A model generated the notes under the pieces. The model was not told the origin of the DNA, did not search any database, and was given only the letters and a program-made list of their open reading frames with translations. Position numbers and translations under genes: made by a program. DNA of 64,000 nt, from contig NZ_QJSX01000001.1 of NCBI RefSeq assembly GCF_003217515.1, forward strand, positions 372,001-436,000. Reading direction: 5' to 3'. Shown piece after piece: positions 8,447 to 16,950 of the stretch (positions are counted from its first letter, which is position 1; each line of letters starts with the position of its first letter). Source of the DNA: Deinococcus yavapaiensis KR-236 (GTDB taxonomy: Bacteria > Deinococcota > Deinococci > Deinococcales > Deinococcaceae).

Positions 8447-9706
8447 TCAGCTTTCCACCACGTCCAGCCTCGTCAGTCCCCGAATCACGAATCCTTTTCC
8501 ATACGCCGGTGGCGCTTCCTCGTCGGCCAGCCGCAACTCCGGAAACGCCCGAGCGAGCGCGTGAAGCGCGACGCTCATCTCCAGGCGCGCGAGGGGCGCC
8601 CCGAGGCAGTAGTGAACACCGAGCCCGAAGGTGAGGTGCGGCCCTTCGCTTCGCGTGAGGTCGAGGGTGTCGGGATTCGTGAACTTGCGTGCGTCGCGGT
8701 TGCCGGAGGCGTACAGCAACGCGACTTCCTGCCCGCGCCGAAGCGTCACGCCGCCGACTTCGACGTCCTCGAGCACCCAGCGTTCGAACATCGGCAAGGG
8801 CGTGTCGTAGCGTAGAAGTTCCTCGGTCGCGCTTTCGAAGATCGCGCTGGGACGCGCCGGATTCGCGTGGGCGTCGTCGGCGAGTTGCCGCCACGCCGAG
8901 CGGCCCAGCAAGAGGTTTCGCACGCCCGCCGTGGTGCCGTTGACGGACGCTTCGTGACCGGCGTTGAGCAGCAGGATGCACGTGCCGACGAGTTCGTCGG
9001 TGGTGAGCTTGTCGCCCGCCTCTTCGACTTCGGCGAGGGCGGTGACGAGGTCGTCGCCGGGGTGGGTCTTGCGGTACGCGACGAGGTCTTTCAGGGCGGC
9101 GCTGAACTCGAGGACGGCGTCGTTGGCGCGCTTCTGGTCGTCTGGCGAGTACCCGAGTTCGTAGAGCTTGACGATGTCGGCGCTCCACGGACGCAACTTG
9201 TGGCGCAGGTCGTGCGGAAAGCCGAGAAGTTCGGCGATGACGGTGACGGGAAGTTCCTCGGCGTACCGCGTGACGAGGTCGAAGGTGCCCACGCCCGCCA
9301 GATCGCGCAGTTGCCGCTCGACGATGGCCGTGACGCGCCCTCTCAACGCCTCGACGCGCCTCGGCGTGAAGGCCTTCGCGACGAGGCCGCGCAGGCGGGT
9401 GTGCTTGGGCGGTTCGGCGTCCAGGAGGTGGTTGTCTTGAAAGTGGTCGAAGTCGGCTTGACGCGGATCGGGCGGCGGCCACCCCAGTTCGTCGCGCGAC
9501 AAGACGTGCGTGATGCTGCGTCCGAATCGTCGGTCGCGCAAGATGGCGGAGATGTCGTCGTAGCGCGCGAAGAAGACTTTGTTCCAGCGCGGCTCGTGGA
9601 AGATCGGCGTCTCTTCGCGCAGGCGCGCGAGGACCGGGTAGGGATCGCGGATGAACGCGGAATCGTTGAGGTCGAACGCGAGTTCGGGAACGGCGGGCGC
9701 GGCCAT
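8447..9706 (-). CDS. Cytochrome P450
   Basis: 419 residues, soluble bacterial type. Visible landmarks: I-helix oxygen-activation segment NAGHEASVN (the usual Thr replaced by Ala-Ser, as in some bacterial P450s), K-helix EELLR, and the heme-binding loop FGLGVHYCLGAPLAR with the thiolate Cys. It needs a ferredoxin or similar electron donor, none of which is adjacent. It is the third gene of a minus-strand set after a polyprenyl synthase and a phosphoesterase; an isoprenoid or carotenoid substrate is possible but inferred only from that. ATG 9706 was chosen; an in-frame GTG 24 nt upstream is an alternative. Confidence 0.88.
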   Translation of the reverse strand: MAAPAVPELAFDLNDSAFIRDPYPVLARLREETPIFHEPRWNKVFFARYDDISAILRDRRFGRSITHVLSRDELGWPPPDPRQADFDHFQDNHLLDAEPPKHTRLRGLVAKAFTPRRVEALRGRVTAIVERQLRDLAGVGTFDLVTRYAEELPVTVIAELLGFPHDLRHKLRPWSADIVKLYELGYSPDDQKRANDAVLEFSAALKDLVAYRKTHPGDDLVTALAEVEEAGDKLTTDELVGTCILLLNAGHEASVNGTTAGVRNLLLGRSAWRQLADDAHANPARPSAIFESATEELLRYDTPLPMFERWVLEDVEVGGVTLRRGQEVALLYASGNRDARKFTNPDTLDLTRSEGPHLTFGLGVHYCLGAPLARLEMSVALHALARAFPELRLADEEAPPAYGKGFVIRGLTRLDVVES

Positions 9707-9741
9707 GCCTTGTTGTACCACCGTCACCTTCGGCGCCTCGT

Positions 9742-10479
9742 CTACTCCAAGCCCGCCCGTTTTCGGGCGGCGGTGAAGCGCCGCGAATCGGCGTACTTCG
9801 CCTTGGCAGGCACCGAGACGAAGGTCATCTCGGGATAGCGCAGGGCAGTGAGGCGACCGCCGAAGACGCAGCCCGTGTCGAGGTTGATGGTCGTGCCCTT
9901 GAGTTCCGGATCGAGGTTCGGCGTGTGGCCGTACGCGACGGTGGCGCTTCCCGTGTAGCGCGACGCCCAGTCTTCGCGTTCCTCGTAACCGAACTCGTCT
10001 TTGCGGCCCGTCTTCTCTCCGTAGATGTAGTAGTGGCGCGGGTCGGGCACCTCGCGCGGCGGCAAGCCCGCGTGCACGACGATCAGGCGGCCCGTGTCGA
10101 GGTCGAGGCGTGACGGCAGGTGCGCGAGGTAATCGCGCACTTCGCGCCGAAACTTCTTCGGTTCCTTTTCGAGTTGCGCGAGGCTCACGGCGCGGCCGCC
10201 CGACGTGGACTTGGGGTTTTCGCCGTCGAAGGTGCGCCGAAGCTTGTCGTCGTGGTTGCCGAGGACCGTGAGCAAGGTTCCCTCGGCGTCGCCCCGCATG
10301 ACGAGGCGCAAGGTGCCGGGAATGTCGGGGCCGCGGTCTACGAGGTCGCCGACGAAGACGAGGCGGCGGCCCGGCGGCGCGACGAGGTCGAGGTTGGATT
10401 TGACGCGGTAGCCGAGCTTGACGAGCAGTTCGAGCAGTTCGGGCAAGCAGCCGTGCACGTCGCCGATGACGTCGTACAC
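9742..10479 (-). CDS. Metallophosphoesterase, PrpE/ApaH-like
   Basis: 245 residues. The N-terminus has the phosphoesterase motifs GDVHGC, GDLVDRGP and GNHD in order, and later IVVHAG and YGHTPN, which together bind two metals. Relatives include PrpE-type diadenosine tetraphosphatases and bacterial PP1-like protein phosphatases; the substrate cannot be separated here. GTG start at 10479 lies 2 nt after the stop of the polyprenyl synthase, so the two are probably cotranscribed. Confidence 0.85.
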   Translation of the reverse strand: MYDVIGDVHGCLPELLELLVKLGYRVKSNLDLVAPPGRRLVFVGDLVDRGPDIPGTLRLVMRGDAEGTLLTVLGNHDDKLRRTFDGENPKSTSGGRAVSLAQLEKEPKKFRREVRDYLAHLPSRLDLDTGRLIVVHAGLPPREVPDPRHYYIYGEKTGRKDEFGYEEREDWASRYTGSATVAYGHTPNLDPELKGTTINLDTGCVFGGRLTALRYPEMTFVSVPAKAKYADSRRFTAARKRAGLE

Positions 10480-10481
10480 GG

Positions 10482-11456
10482 TCAGGCCTCCCTCGTGGCG
10501 AGCGACCGGACGAGGTCGACGATGCGCTCGGCGCTCGCACGATTGGGCGCGTCGCTCAGGGCGCCTTCGAGGGTGGCGAGTCCTCTCGCGGCGAGGTCGT
10601 CGGCGACGTGTTGAGCGCGCGTCACGGCGTTCGACGCGAGGATGGAGCGCAGGGCGTCGGCGATGACGTCCGGGTCCTTGCCGTCGCGGGGTCGGCGCAT
10701 CTGGTCGAGGAACGCGCCGCGTTCACGCGGACGAGCTTCGCGAAGCCATTCCAGCACGATGAGCGTGCGCTTTCCCTCCAGGAGATCGCCGGCGATCTCC
10801 TTGCCGTACGTCGCGGCGTCCCCGACGAGGTTGAGGACGTCATCACGAATCTGGAAGGCCGCGCCGAGGTCGAGCCCGGCGCTCGTGAACGCCGCGTGGG
10901 GCTCCAGGCCCGCCGTCAGCATTCCGAGTCGCAGCGGCGACACGACCGTGTAGTACGACGTCTTGAGCCGCACCATCTCCAGATAGTCGACGTCCGTGAG
11001 GTTCCACTCGTGATGCGCGACCCACGCGAGGTCGACGTGCTGACCTTCGGCCGTGCGGTGCACCATCTCCAGGAATTCGTTTCGCGCGGCCTCGACGTGC
11101 GAGCGGAACACGGCGTCCCACATGTACACGTGCAAGGCGTCCCCGGCGTTGAGGGCGAGGGGCAGACCGTGCGCGCGGTGCAAGGCGGGCTTGCCTCGAC
11201 GCTCCTCGGAGTCGTCCTCGATGTCGTCGTGGATGAGGACCCAGTTTTGGAAGAGTTCGATGGCCGCCGCGAGCCACGCGGCCGCTTCGGGGTCGCCGTC
11301 GTACGCGGCGCCCGTCATGAGGAGCAGTTCGCTTCGCAGTCCCTTGCCGCCGCGCGAGGGGTAGTCGCGCATCATGCGGTACAGCAAGTCGATTTCAGGC
11401 CGCGAATGCTGCCTGGGAAGCAGGGTGTCGATGAGGGCGGCGATCTCGGGGCGCAC
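10482..11456 (-). CDS. Polyprenyl (isoprenoid) diphosphate synthase
   Basis: 324 residues, GTG start. The first Asp-rich motif is present as HDDIEDDSEERRG (DDxxD with extra acidic residues) and the second as FQIRDDVLN, with GKGLR near residue 38 for the allylic/IPP diphosphate site. It condenses isopentenyl diphosphate with allylic diphosphates to make chains for quinones, carotenoids or undecaprenyl carriers. Chain length is not decided by sequence reading alone. First gene of a three-gene minus-strand set. Confidence 0.86.
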   Translation of the reverse strand: MRPEIAALIDTLLPRQHSRPEIDLLYRMMRDYPSRGGKGLRSELLLMTGAAYDGDPEAAAWLAAAIELFQNWVLIHDDIEDDSEERRGKPALHRAHGLPLALNAGDALHVYMWDAVFRSHVEAARNEFLEMVHRTAEGQHVDLAWVAHHEWNLTDVDYLEMVRLKTSYYTVVSPLRLGMLTAGLEPHAAFTSAGLDLGAAFQIRDDVLNLVGDAATYGKEIAGDLLEGKRTLIVLEWLREARPRERGAFLDQMRRPRDGKDPDVIADALRSILASNAVTRAQHVADDLAARGLATLEGALSDAPNRASAERIVDLVRSLATREA

Positions 11457-11496
11457 GACGCTCAGTGTACTTGGGTCGGGCGGAATGTAGAACCGC

Positions 11497-12129
11497 TCAG
11501 GTGACGGGCAGCAGGGTCGGCGCGGCGAGGTGGCGGCGAGCGCCGCCGGTGACGGTCTCGACGAGGGCGTCCACGCAGCGAGGATCGAACTGCGTTCCCG
11601 CGCAGCGGCGCAGCTCCGCGAGGGCGGCGCGCTCGTCGAGGGCGCGGCGATACGGGCGGCCGTGGCATAGCACGTCGTACACGTCCGCGACGGCGATGAC
11701 GCGGGCGGCGAAGGGGATGGCGGCGCCGCCGAGCTTGTCGGGGTAGCCGCCGCCGTCCCAGCGTTCGTGGTGGTGGCGAACGCCCGGAGCGAGGTCGGTC
11801 AGGCCGTGCTCTACGACGAGACGCTCGCTCGCTTGAACGTGCAAGTTTACGAAGAGGCGTTCGTGGGCGGTGAGGTCGCCGGGTTTCGTCCAAAGTTCGA
11901 GCGGCCAAGTGGTCTTGCCGACGTCGTGCAGCAAGGCTGCCCAGCGCAAACGCAGCAAGTCCGCGCCCCGCAGGCCGAGACGGCGAGCGACGTGCGCGGC
12001 GAGATCGGCGACGCGCTCACCGTGCCACGCGAGGTCGGGCGCGTAGGCGGAGGCGCGTTCGGCGAGATCCGCCACGCGCGAGGAAACGGCGAGGGGATCG
12101 CCGAGATCGATGGAAGTGTCGTGACTCAT
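11497..12129 (-). CDS. HD-GYP domain phosphohydrolase
   Basis: 210 residues, almost only the catalytic domain. It has ALLHDVGK (HD) and HHERWDGGGYPDKLGG (HHExxDGxGYP) with the later VADVYDVL segment. HD-GYP proteins usually hydrolyse cyclic di-GMP. There is no sensory domain besides about 35 N-terminal residues, so partner control would be needed. Divergent from purM. A second HD-GYP protein with a GAF domain lies at 44.7 kb. Confidence 0.85.
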   Translation of the reverse strand: MSHDTSIDLGDPLAVSSRVADLAERASAYAPDLAWHGERVADLAAHVARRLGLRGADLLRLRWAALLHDVGKTTWPLELWTKPGDLTAHERLFVNLHVQASERLVVEHGLTDLAPGVRHHHERWDGGGYPDKLGGAAIPFAARVIAVADVYDVLCHGRPYRRALDERAALAELRRCAGTQFDPRCVDALVETVTGGARRHLAAPTLLPVT

Positions 12130-12252
12130 GCGTTCCTTTCAATCCGCTCATCGTTCGAGCGTCGCGAGGATGAGGATGCGCCACGGAAGATGATCGGAGC
12201 ATGACGTGACGTCACCGCGCGCCTCGCTCTTCGGGTAGACTTGCTCTCGACG

Positions 12253-13305
12253 ATGTCGGAGACGAACGATTCGGCTTACAAACGCGCGGGCGTCGACATC
12301 GACGCGGGCGCGCGCGCGGTGGATCTCATGCGAGCGGCGGTCGCTCGAACGCACACGAAGGACGTTCTGGCAGGCTTGGGAAGCTTCGGCGGATTGTTCC
12401 GGGCGTCCGCTCTCGCCGCCATGGAGGACGCCGTGCTCGTGGCGAGCACGGACGGCGTCGGAACGAAAACCAAGGTCGCGTCACGCGTGGGGCGGTACGA
12501 CGGACTCGGGCACGACATCGTGAACCACTGCGTGAACGACATCCTCGTTCAGGGCGCTCGACCGCTGTTCTTCTTGGACTACGTGGCGATGGGCAAGCTC
12601 GTGCCCGAGACGGTCGCGGCGTTCGTGACGGGCGCCGCGCGCGCGTGCGAAGCCCTCGGCGTGGCGCTGCTCGGCGGCGAGACGGCGGAGATGCCGGGCG
12701 TGTACGTGGAAGGCGAGTTGGACGTCGTCGGCACGATCGTGGGCGCCGTGGACCGACCCAAGCTCGTGGACGGCTCGCGGCTTTCGGCGGGCGACGTGAT
12801 CGTGGCGCTGCCGAGCGCGGGCTTGCACACGAACGGGTACAGCCTCGCGCGCTCGGCCCTCGCCCTGCTGGACTGGAACGAGGTGAGAGCGGACCTCGGC
12901 ACGTCGATCTCGGACGCCCTGCTCGTCGCGCACCGCTCGTACCTCGCGGCGTTCGACGCCCTGACGAGCGCGGGCGTGGACGTGCGCGGCATGAGTCACA
13001 TCACCGGGGGCGGCCTCGTGGACAACCCGCCGCGCGTGCTTCCGCAGGGCCTCGGCATCGTGTTCCGCGAAGGCAGCTGGGAGATTCCACCGCTGTTCAC
13101 CCTCATCGAACGCGAAGGCGGCGTGTCGCGCGGCGAGGCGTACCGAGCGCTCAACATGGGCGTGGGCTTTTTGTTCATGCTGCCCGCCGACGAGGTGTCG
13201 GCGGCATTGAGCGCGTTGAGAAGCGCGGGCGAGACGCCGTTCGTGATCGGCGAGGTGGAGGCGGGATCGGGCGTGCGCTTCGCGGCGAGCGAGGCCGCTT
13301 CGTGA
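12253..13305 (+). CDS. purM: Phosphoribosylformylglycinamidine cyclo-ligase (AIR synthetase)
   Basis: 350 residues. Typical PurM N-terminus (YKRAGVDIDAGARAVDLM), the ATP/Mg segment VASTDGVGTKTKVA, GHDIVNHCVNDI, LLGGETAEMPG and HITGGGLVDN. It makes 5-aminoimidazole ribotide from FGAM with ATP in purine synthesis. The start ATG 12253 was preferred to a TTG four codons upstream. Its stop TGA overlaps the GTG of the next gene. Confidence 0.95.
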   Translation: MSETNDSAYKRAGVDIDAGARAVDLMRAAVARTHTKDVLAGLGSFGGLFRASALAAMEDAVLVASTDGVGTKTKVASRVGRYDGLGHDIVNHCVNDILVQGARPLFFLDYVAMGKLVPETVAAFVTGAARACEALGVALLGGETAEMPGVYVEGELDVVGTIVGAVDRPKLVDGSRLSAGDVIVALPSAGLHTNGYSLARSALALLDWNEVRADLGTSISDALLVAHRSYLAAFDALTSAGVDVRGMSHITGGGLVDNPPRVLPQGLGIVFREGSWEIPPLFTLIEREGGVSRGEAYRALNMGVGFLFMLPADEVSAALSALRSAGETPFVIGEVEAGSGVRFAASEAAS

Positions 13306-14018
13306 CCGCACACCGAGCTCCGACCGGCTTCGACCTTCCCGACCGCGAGCACGTGACGGAGTTTTGGATGGTGCGCCACGCGGAAACCGAGTGGAACTCG
13401 GTGGGCCGCTACCAAGGGCAGGCGGACGTTCCGTTGTCGCAGGCGGGCCGCGAGCAGGCGGCGCGCCTCGCCGGACGCCTCGCCGGAGAGCACTTCGACG
13501 CGGTGTACACCTCGGACCTCGCGCGAGCGCTGGAAACGGCGCGCACGGTCGCGCGCACGCTGGCGGGCGCGCCGGAAGTGCGAACGGATCCCGGGCTGCG
13601 CGAGATCGACGTCGGGCAGCTGTCCGGCAAGCTGCGCGCGGAGATCGAAGCGCAGTTTCCCGAGTACCTGAAGGAACTGCGCGAAGATCCGTGGAACGCG
13701 CGTCGACCGGGCGGGGAAAGTATGGCGGACCTCGCGGGGCGCTCGAAACGCACCTTCGACCTCATGTGCGAGCGCCACCGGGGGCAGCGGGCGCTCGTCG
13801 TGACCCACGGCGGCGTCGTACGCGTCGCGGTCGCCCTCGCGATCGGCGGTTCGGAGAAGGACGTGTGGGCGCGCCTCAGCGTCGCCAACACGTCCATCAC
13901 GCGCGTGGCCCTCGGTCCGGGCGTGGGTCAGCTCATCTCGTTCAACGACGTCGCGCACCTCGAGCGGGTGACGCAGGCGCTCGCGAAAGACGACATATTT
14001 CGGGAGGTCCGATTCTGA
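13302..14018 (+). CDS. Histidine phosphatase (phosphoglycerate mutase-like)
   Basis: 238 residues. It contains the RHAETEWN phosphohistidine motif, the YTSDLARALETA segment and the second catalytic His in VTHGGVVR. The family includes cobalamin-pathway, sugar and nucleotide phosphatases. The GTG at 13302 overlaps the purM stop (GTGA); a GTG at 13353 would start nearer the catalytic motif and is an alternative. The next gene begins on this gene's stop codon. Confidence 0.85.
   Translation: MTAHRAPTGFDLPDREHVTEFWMVRHAETEWNSVGRYQGQADVPLSQAGREQAARLAGRLAGEHFDAVYTSDLARALETARTVARTLAGAPEVRTDPGLREIDVGQLSGKLRAEIEAQFPEYLKELREDPWNARRPGGESMADLAGRSKRTFDLMCERHRGQRALVVTHGGVVRVAVALAIGGSEKDVWARLSVANTSITRVALGPGVGQLISFNDVAHLERVTQALAKDDIFREVRF
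14002..14017 (+). promoter_or_regulatory. Shine-Dalgarno sequence deciding a CTG start
   Basis: GGGAGG at 14002-14007 is 7 nt from CTG 14015-14017. No ATG, GTG or TTG is in frame until well inside the conserved domain, so this site fixes the start of the MeaB gene. Confidence 0.6.
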
Positions 14019-14938
14019 GCGCGCTGCTGGAACGCTTTCGGCGAGGAGATGCGCGGGCGCTCGCGCGGCTCATCACCCTCGTGGAGTCGGACGCCGAGTC
14101 GGCGTCCGAGTTGTTGCGCCGCGTGCGCTCGGGCGTGACGCCCGTACCGGTGATCGGCGTGACGGGCAGTCCCGGCAGCGGAAAAAGCACCCTCGTGGAC
14201 GCCTTGATCGCCGTGGCTCGCACGCGCGGCTTGAAGGTCGCCGTGGTCGCCGTGGACCCCAGCAGTCCCTTTTCGGGGGGCGCGATTCTGGGAGACCGCA
14301 TTCGTATGCTGCGTCACCACGCGGACGAGGGCGTGTTCGTGCGTTCCGTCGCGTCGCGCGGCGCCCTCGGCGGCTTGTCGCGGCGCACGATGGGCGTCGT
14401 GAGCGTCCTCGAAGCGTTCGGCTTCGACCTCATCTTCCTGGAGACGGTCGGCGTGGGGCAAAGCGAGGTGGACATCGCGTCCGTCGCGGACCACACGGCG
14501 CTCGTCCTCACGCCGGGCGGCGGGGACGGCGTGCAGGCCTTCAAGGCGGGCATCATGGAGATCGCGGATCTGCTGGTGGTGAACAAGGCGGACTTGCCCG
14601 GCGCGGACACCCTCGTGCGCGAGCTTCGCGCCGCGCAGTCGCTCGCGCCGCACGACGAGCACACGATCTTCGCCGAGATCCTCAAGACGGTCGCCGCGAA
14701 GGGCGAAGGCGTGGAGGGTTTGCTGGACGCGGTGTTTCGCCACCGCGAGAAGCTCGGCGAGGCGGGCGTGTTGAAGCGCCGCTTGGAGCGCGCGAAGTTC
14801 GAGGTCGGCGCCGAGATTCAAGACCGCGCGCGGGCCGTCCTGCACGGCGCGAGCGCCGAGTCGCTGCGAAACGTCGCCGAGGGACGCACCACGGCCGCCG
14901 AGCTCGCCGAGTCGCTGTTGAATCAAGCGCGACGCTGA
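14015..14938 (+). CDS. meaB: MeaB/ArgK-type G-protein chaperone of methylmalonyl-CoA mutase, CTG start
   Basis: 307 residues. P-loop GVTGSPGSGKSTL near residue 50, AVDPSSPFSGGAILGDRIRM (switch region), ETVGVGQSE and the guanine-specific NKADLPG. MeaB proteins load and protect the B12 cofactor of methylmalonyl-CoA mutase. The reading frame covers the normal N-terminus only if translation starts at CTG 14015, which overlaps the previous stop as CTGA and has a GGGAGG site 7 nt upstream. The first conventional codon, a GTG about 22 codons further in, would remove conserved residues. No mutase gene is visible here. Confidence 0.88.
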   Translation: MSALLERFRRGDARALARLITLVESDAESASELLRRVRSGVTPVPVIGVTGSPGSGKSTLVDALIAVARTRGLKVAVVAVDPSSPFSGGAILGDRIRMLRHHADEGVFVRSVASRGALGGLSRRTMGVVSVLEAFGFDLIFLETVGVGQSEVDIASVADHTALVLTPGGGDGVQAFKAGIMEIADLLVVNKADLPGADTLVRELRAAQSLAPHDEHTIFAEILKTVAAKGEGVEGLLDAVFRHREKLGEAGVLKRRLERAKFEVGAEIQDRARAVLHGASAESLRNVAEGRTTAAELAESLLNQARR

Positions 14939-14985
14939 CTCCTCACCCTCGCCCCTCGTAGCATGAACGTCAGGAGGCCTACTTC

Positions 14986-15234
14986 ATGACCGCGTTCTGG
15001 TTGTTCGTGGCGCTGCCGATCGTCCTGATCGCGCTGTCCTTCCGCATTCGCCCGCTCGTGGACCGAAGCGAGGGCGACGTGTTCGGCGCGCATCTCGCTG
15101 CCAAGGGCTTGTTTCCGCGTGACGACATTCCCGCCGACCCCGAACGCGCGGTCGTGCCCGAGGAGACCGAGCCCGTGTCGTTCAATCTCATCCGCGTGCG
15201 CGCCTTGAAGCGGGCGCAACGCGGCGAATCTTGA
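14986..15234 (+). CDS. Small membrane-anchored protein
   Basis: 82 residues with a strong Shine-Dalgarno sequence (AGGAGG) 10 nt before ATG 14986. Residues 3-19 form a hydrophobic anchor, followed by a charged, Pro/Glu-rich cytoplasmic tail ending in RALKRAQRGES. The family is not recognised. It converges with a frameshifted gene that starts directly after its stop. Confidence 0.6.
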   Translation: MTAFWLFVALPIVLIALSFRIRPLVDRSEGDVFGAHLAAKGLFPRDDIPADPERAVVPEETEPVSFNLIRVRALKRAQRGES

Positions 15235-15494
15235 TCAGCGAGGCTCGTTGCCCGTGAACGTCGAGTCGTTCGCCGCGTCTCCCGACGCCTCGACGTTCGT
15301 GATCGGCTTTCCCGCCGCGTCGCCGACGCCCTCGATGCGCACGGCGTCGTTCGGCGCGAGGCCGTCGTGGGGGTCTTCGCGAACCGCTCAGTGGATGTCA
15401 CGTAGCGTTTGGCTTGCACAACGTCGGTGAATTCACGTTGAAACCCCTCCACGCCGACACCTTCTCGCACTTCGATCGTCAATCGGTAAGGCAT
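15235..15494 (-). pseudogene. Small hypothetical protein broken by a -1 frameshift
   Basis: From ATG 15494 (preceded by TGGAGG, spacing about 6) the frame encodes 40 sensible residues beginning MPYRLTIEVREG and ending TERFAK. It then becomes Arg/Thr-rich nonsense. From about 15375 another frame on the same strand continues plausibly (DPHDGLAPNDAVRIEG then DAAGKPITNVE) to TGA at 15235. The junction falls at a run of five C (on the coding strand), so a single-base loss in the chromosome or a sequencing indel would explain it. The rejoined protein would have about 86 residues. Function unknown. Confidence 0.6.
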
Positions 15495-15780
15495 GCCGGA
15501 CCTCCAGGATCGATGGGGCGGGCAGGGAGCGTGAGGCAAAGGCCGACCCACGCGCACGTTCGCGAACGATTTCGGAACGGCGGCGAGTTGGCCGCACGTT
15601 CGAACCATGCGCGAGTGGTCCTTCGGCACGGCTTGCACTCGCACGGCGTATCCTGACGCGAACGACGTCGCACGTCGGCCTTCGCTCGCCCTTCTCGTCT
15701 CACCGACGCGCCGCGGGGCGGGCGGACGGGCGGCTTGTACAATACGTTCTTGATCTCGTTCGGAGGGAGTTGAGAAGACA
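15495..15780. other. Intergenic region upstream of potA
   Basis: No convincing gene. Towards the right end there is TACAAT (15738-15743), a plausible -10 box, and GGAGGG (15762-15767), a plausible Shine-Dalgarno sequence for potA. Confidence 0.4.
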
Positions 15781-16950
15781 CTGCAAGACTTCGCGTTCAA
15801 GGGCAAGCGGGCACGGGAACTCGCCGGGGAAGCGGCCGTCTCGATTCGGGGCGTCACAAAGTCGTTCGCGCAACCGGGCGGCGGGGCGACGCGAGTGCTC
15901 GCCGACGTCAGCCTCGACATTCGGCGCGGCGAGTTCTTCAGCCTGCTCGGCCCGTCGGGCTGCGGCAAGACGACGTTGCTGCGCATCTTGGCGGGCTTCG
16001 AGGACTGGGACAAGGGAGAAGTCCTCATCGGCGGGCGCGACATGCGCGGCGTGCCGCCGCACTTGCGCGACGTTCACACGGTCTTCCAGTCGTACGCGCT
16101 CTTTCCGCACATGACGGTGTGGGACAACGTCGCGTTCGGACTGCGCATGGCCAAGCGGTCCGCGTCCGAGGTGCGCGAGCGCGTCGGCAAGGCGTTGGAA
16201 CTCGTACGCATCGAAGCGCTCGCGAAGCGCCGCCCCGCCGAACTGTCAGGCGGGCAACGGCAACGCGTGGCCCTCGCGCGGGCGATCGTGCTGGAGCCGG
16301 AAGTGCTGTTGCTCGACGAGCCCCTCTCGGCGCTCGACCTCAAGTTGCGCAAGGAGCTGCAAGTCGAGCTCTCGAACTTGCAGGAGACGCTCGGCATCAC
16401 CTTCGTGTTCGTCACGCACGACCAAGAGGAAGCGCTCGTGATGAGCGACCGCATCGCGGTCATGAACGCGGGACGCATCGAGCAGATCGGACGCGCCGAG
16501 GATCTTTACGAGCGGCCCCGCACGGCGTTCGTCGCGAACTTTCTCGGCACGTCGAACCTCGTGGAGGGGCGCGTCGTGACGTTCACGCCCGAACTCGCCA
16601 CGATTCGCACGCGGTACGGCGACCTCGTCACGAAGGACGCCGGCGACCTCTCGGAGAACGAGCAGGTGCTGCTGAGCGTGCGTCCGGAGAAGTTGCGACT
16701 TTCGCGAGACGCCTCGGGCGCAACGAACACCATTCGCGCGCGCGTGGACGACATCGTGTACACGGGCGCCGAGAATCAGTACCTGCTTGAAGCGAACGGT
16801 CAGCGCCTCGTGGCCTTCCAGCTCAACTCGGACATCGGAAGCGACCAGGAATTCGATTACGACGAGGAAGTCACGCTGTTCCTTCCGCCGGAGAACTTGA
16901 TCGTGCTGGAGGAGTACACGCCCGACGGCTCTCTTTCGGAGGCGACGTGA
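15781..16950 (+). CDS. potA: Polyamine ABC transporter ATP-binding protein
   Basis: About 389 residues. Full ABC ATPase: Walker A GPSGCGKTT near residue 60, Q-loop VFQSYALFPHMTVWDNVAFGL, signature LSGGQRQR, Walker B VLLLDEPLSALD and H-loop VTHDQEEA, then a C-terminal TOBE-like regulatory domain. It energises PotBC. The start is uncertain: a stop lies at 15751-15753 and no ATG, GTG or TTG is in frame before GTG 15895, which would remove the first strands of the domain. CTG 15781, 13 nt after GGAGGG, is proposed. The stop overlaps potB's GTG start. Confidence 0.88.
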   Translation: MQDFAFKGKRARELAGEAAVSIRGVTKSFAQPGGGATRVLADVSLDIRRGEFFSLLGPSGCGKTTLLRILAGFEDWDKGEVLIGGRDMRGVPPHLRDVHTVFQSYALFPHMTVWDNVAFGLRMAKRSASEVRERVGKALELVRIEALAKRRPAELSGGQRQRVALARAIVLEPEVLLLDEPLSALDLKLRKELQVELSNLQETLGITFVFVTHDQEEALVMSDRIAVMNAGRIEQIGRAEDLYERPRTAFVANFLGTSNLVEGRVVTFTPELATIRTRYGDLVTKDAGDLSENEQVLLSVRPEKLRLSRDASGATNTIRARVDDIVYTGAENQYLLEANGQRLVAFQLNSDIGSDQEFDYDEEVTLFLPPENLIVLEEYTPDGSLSEAT

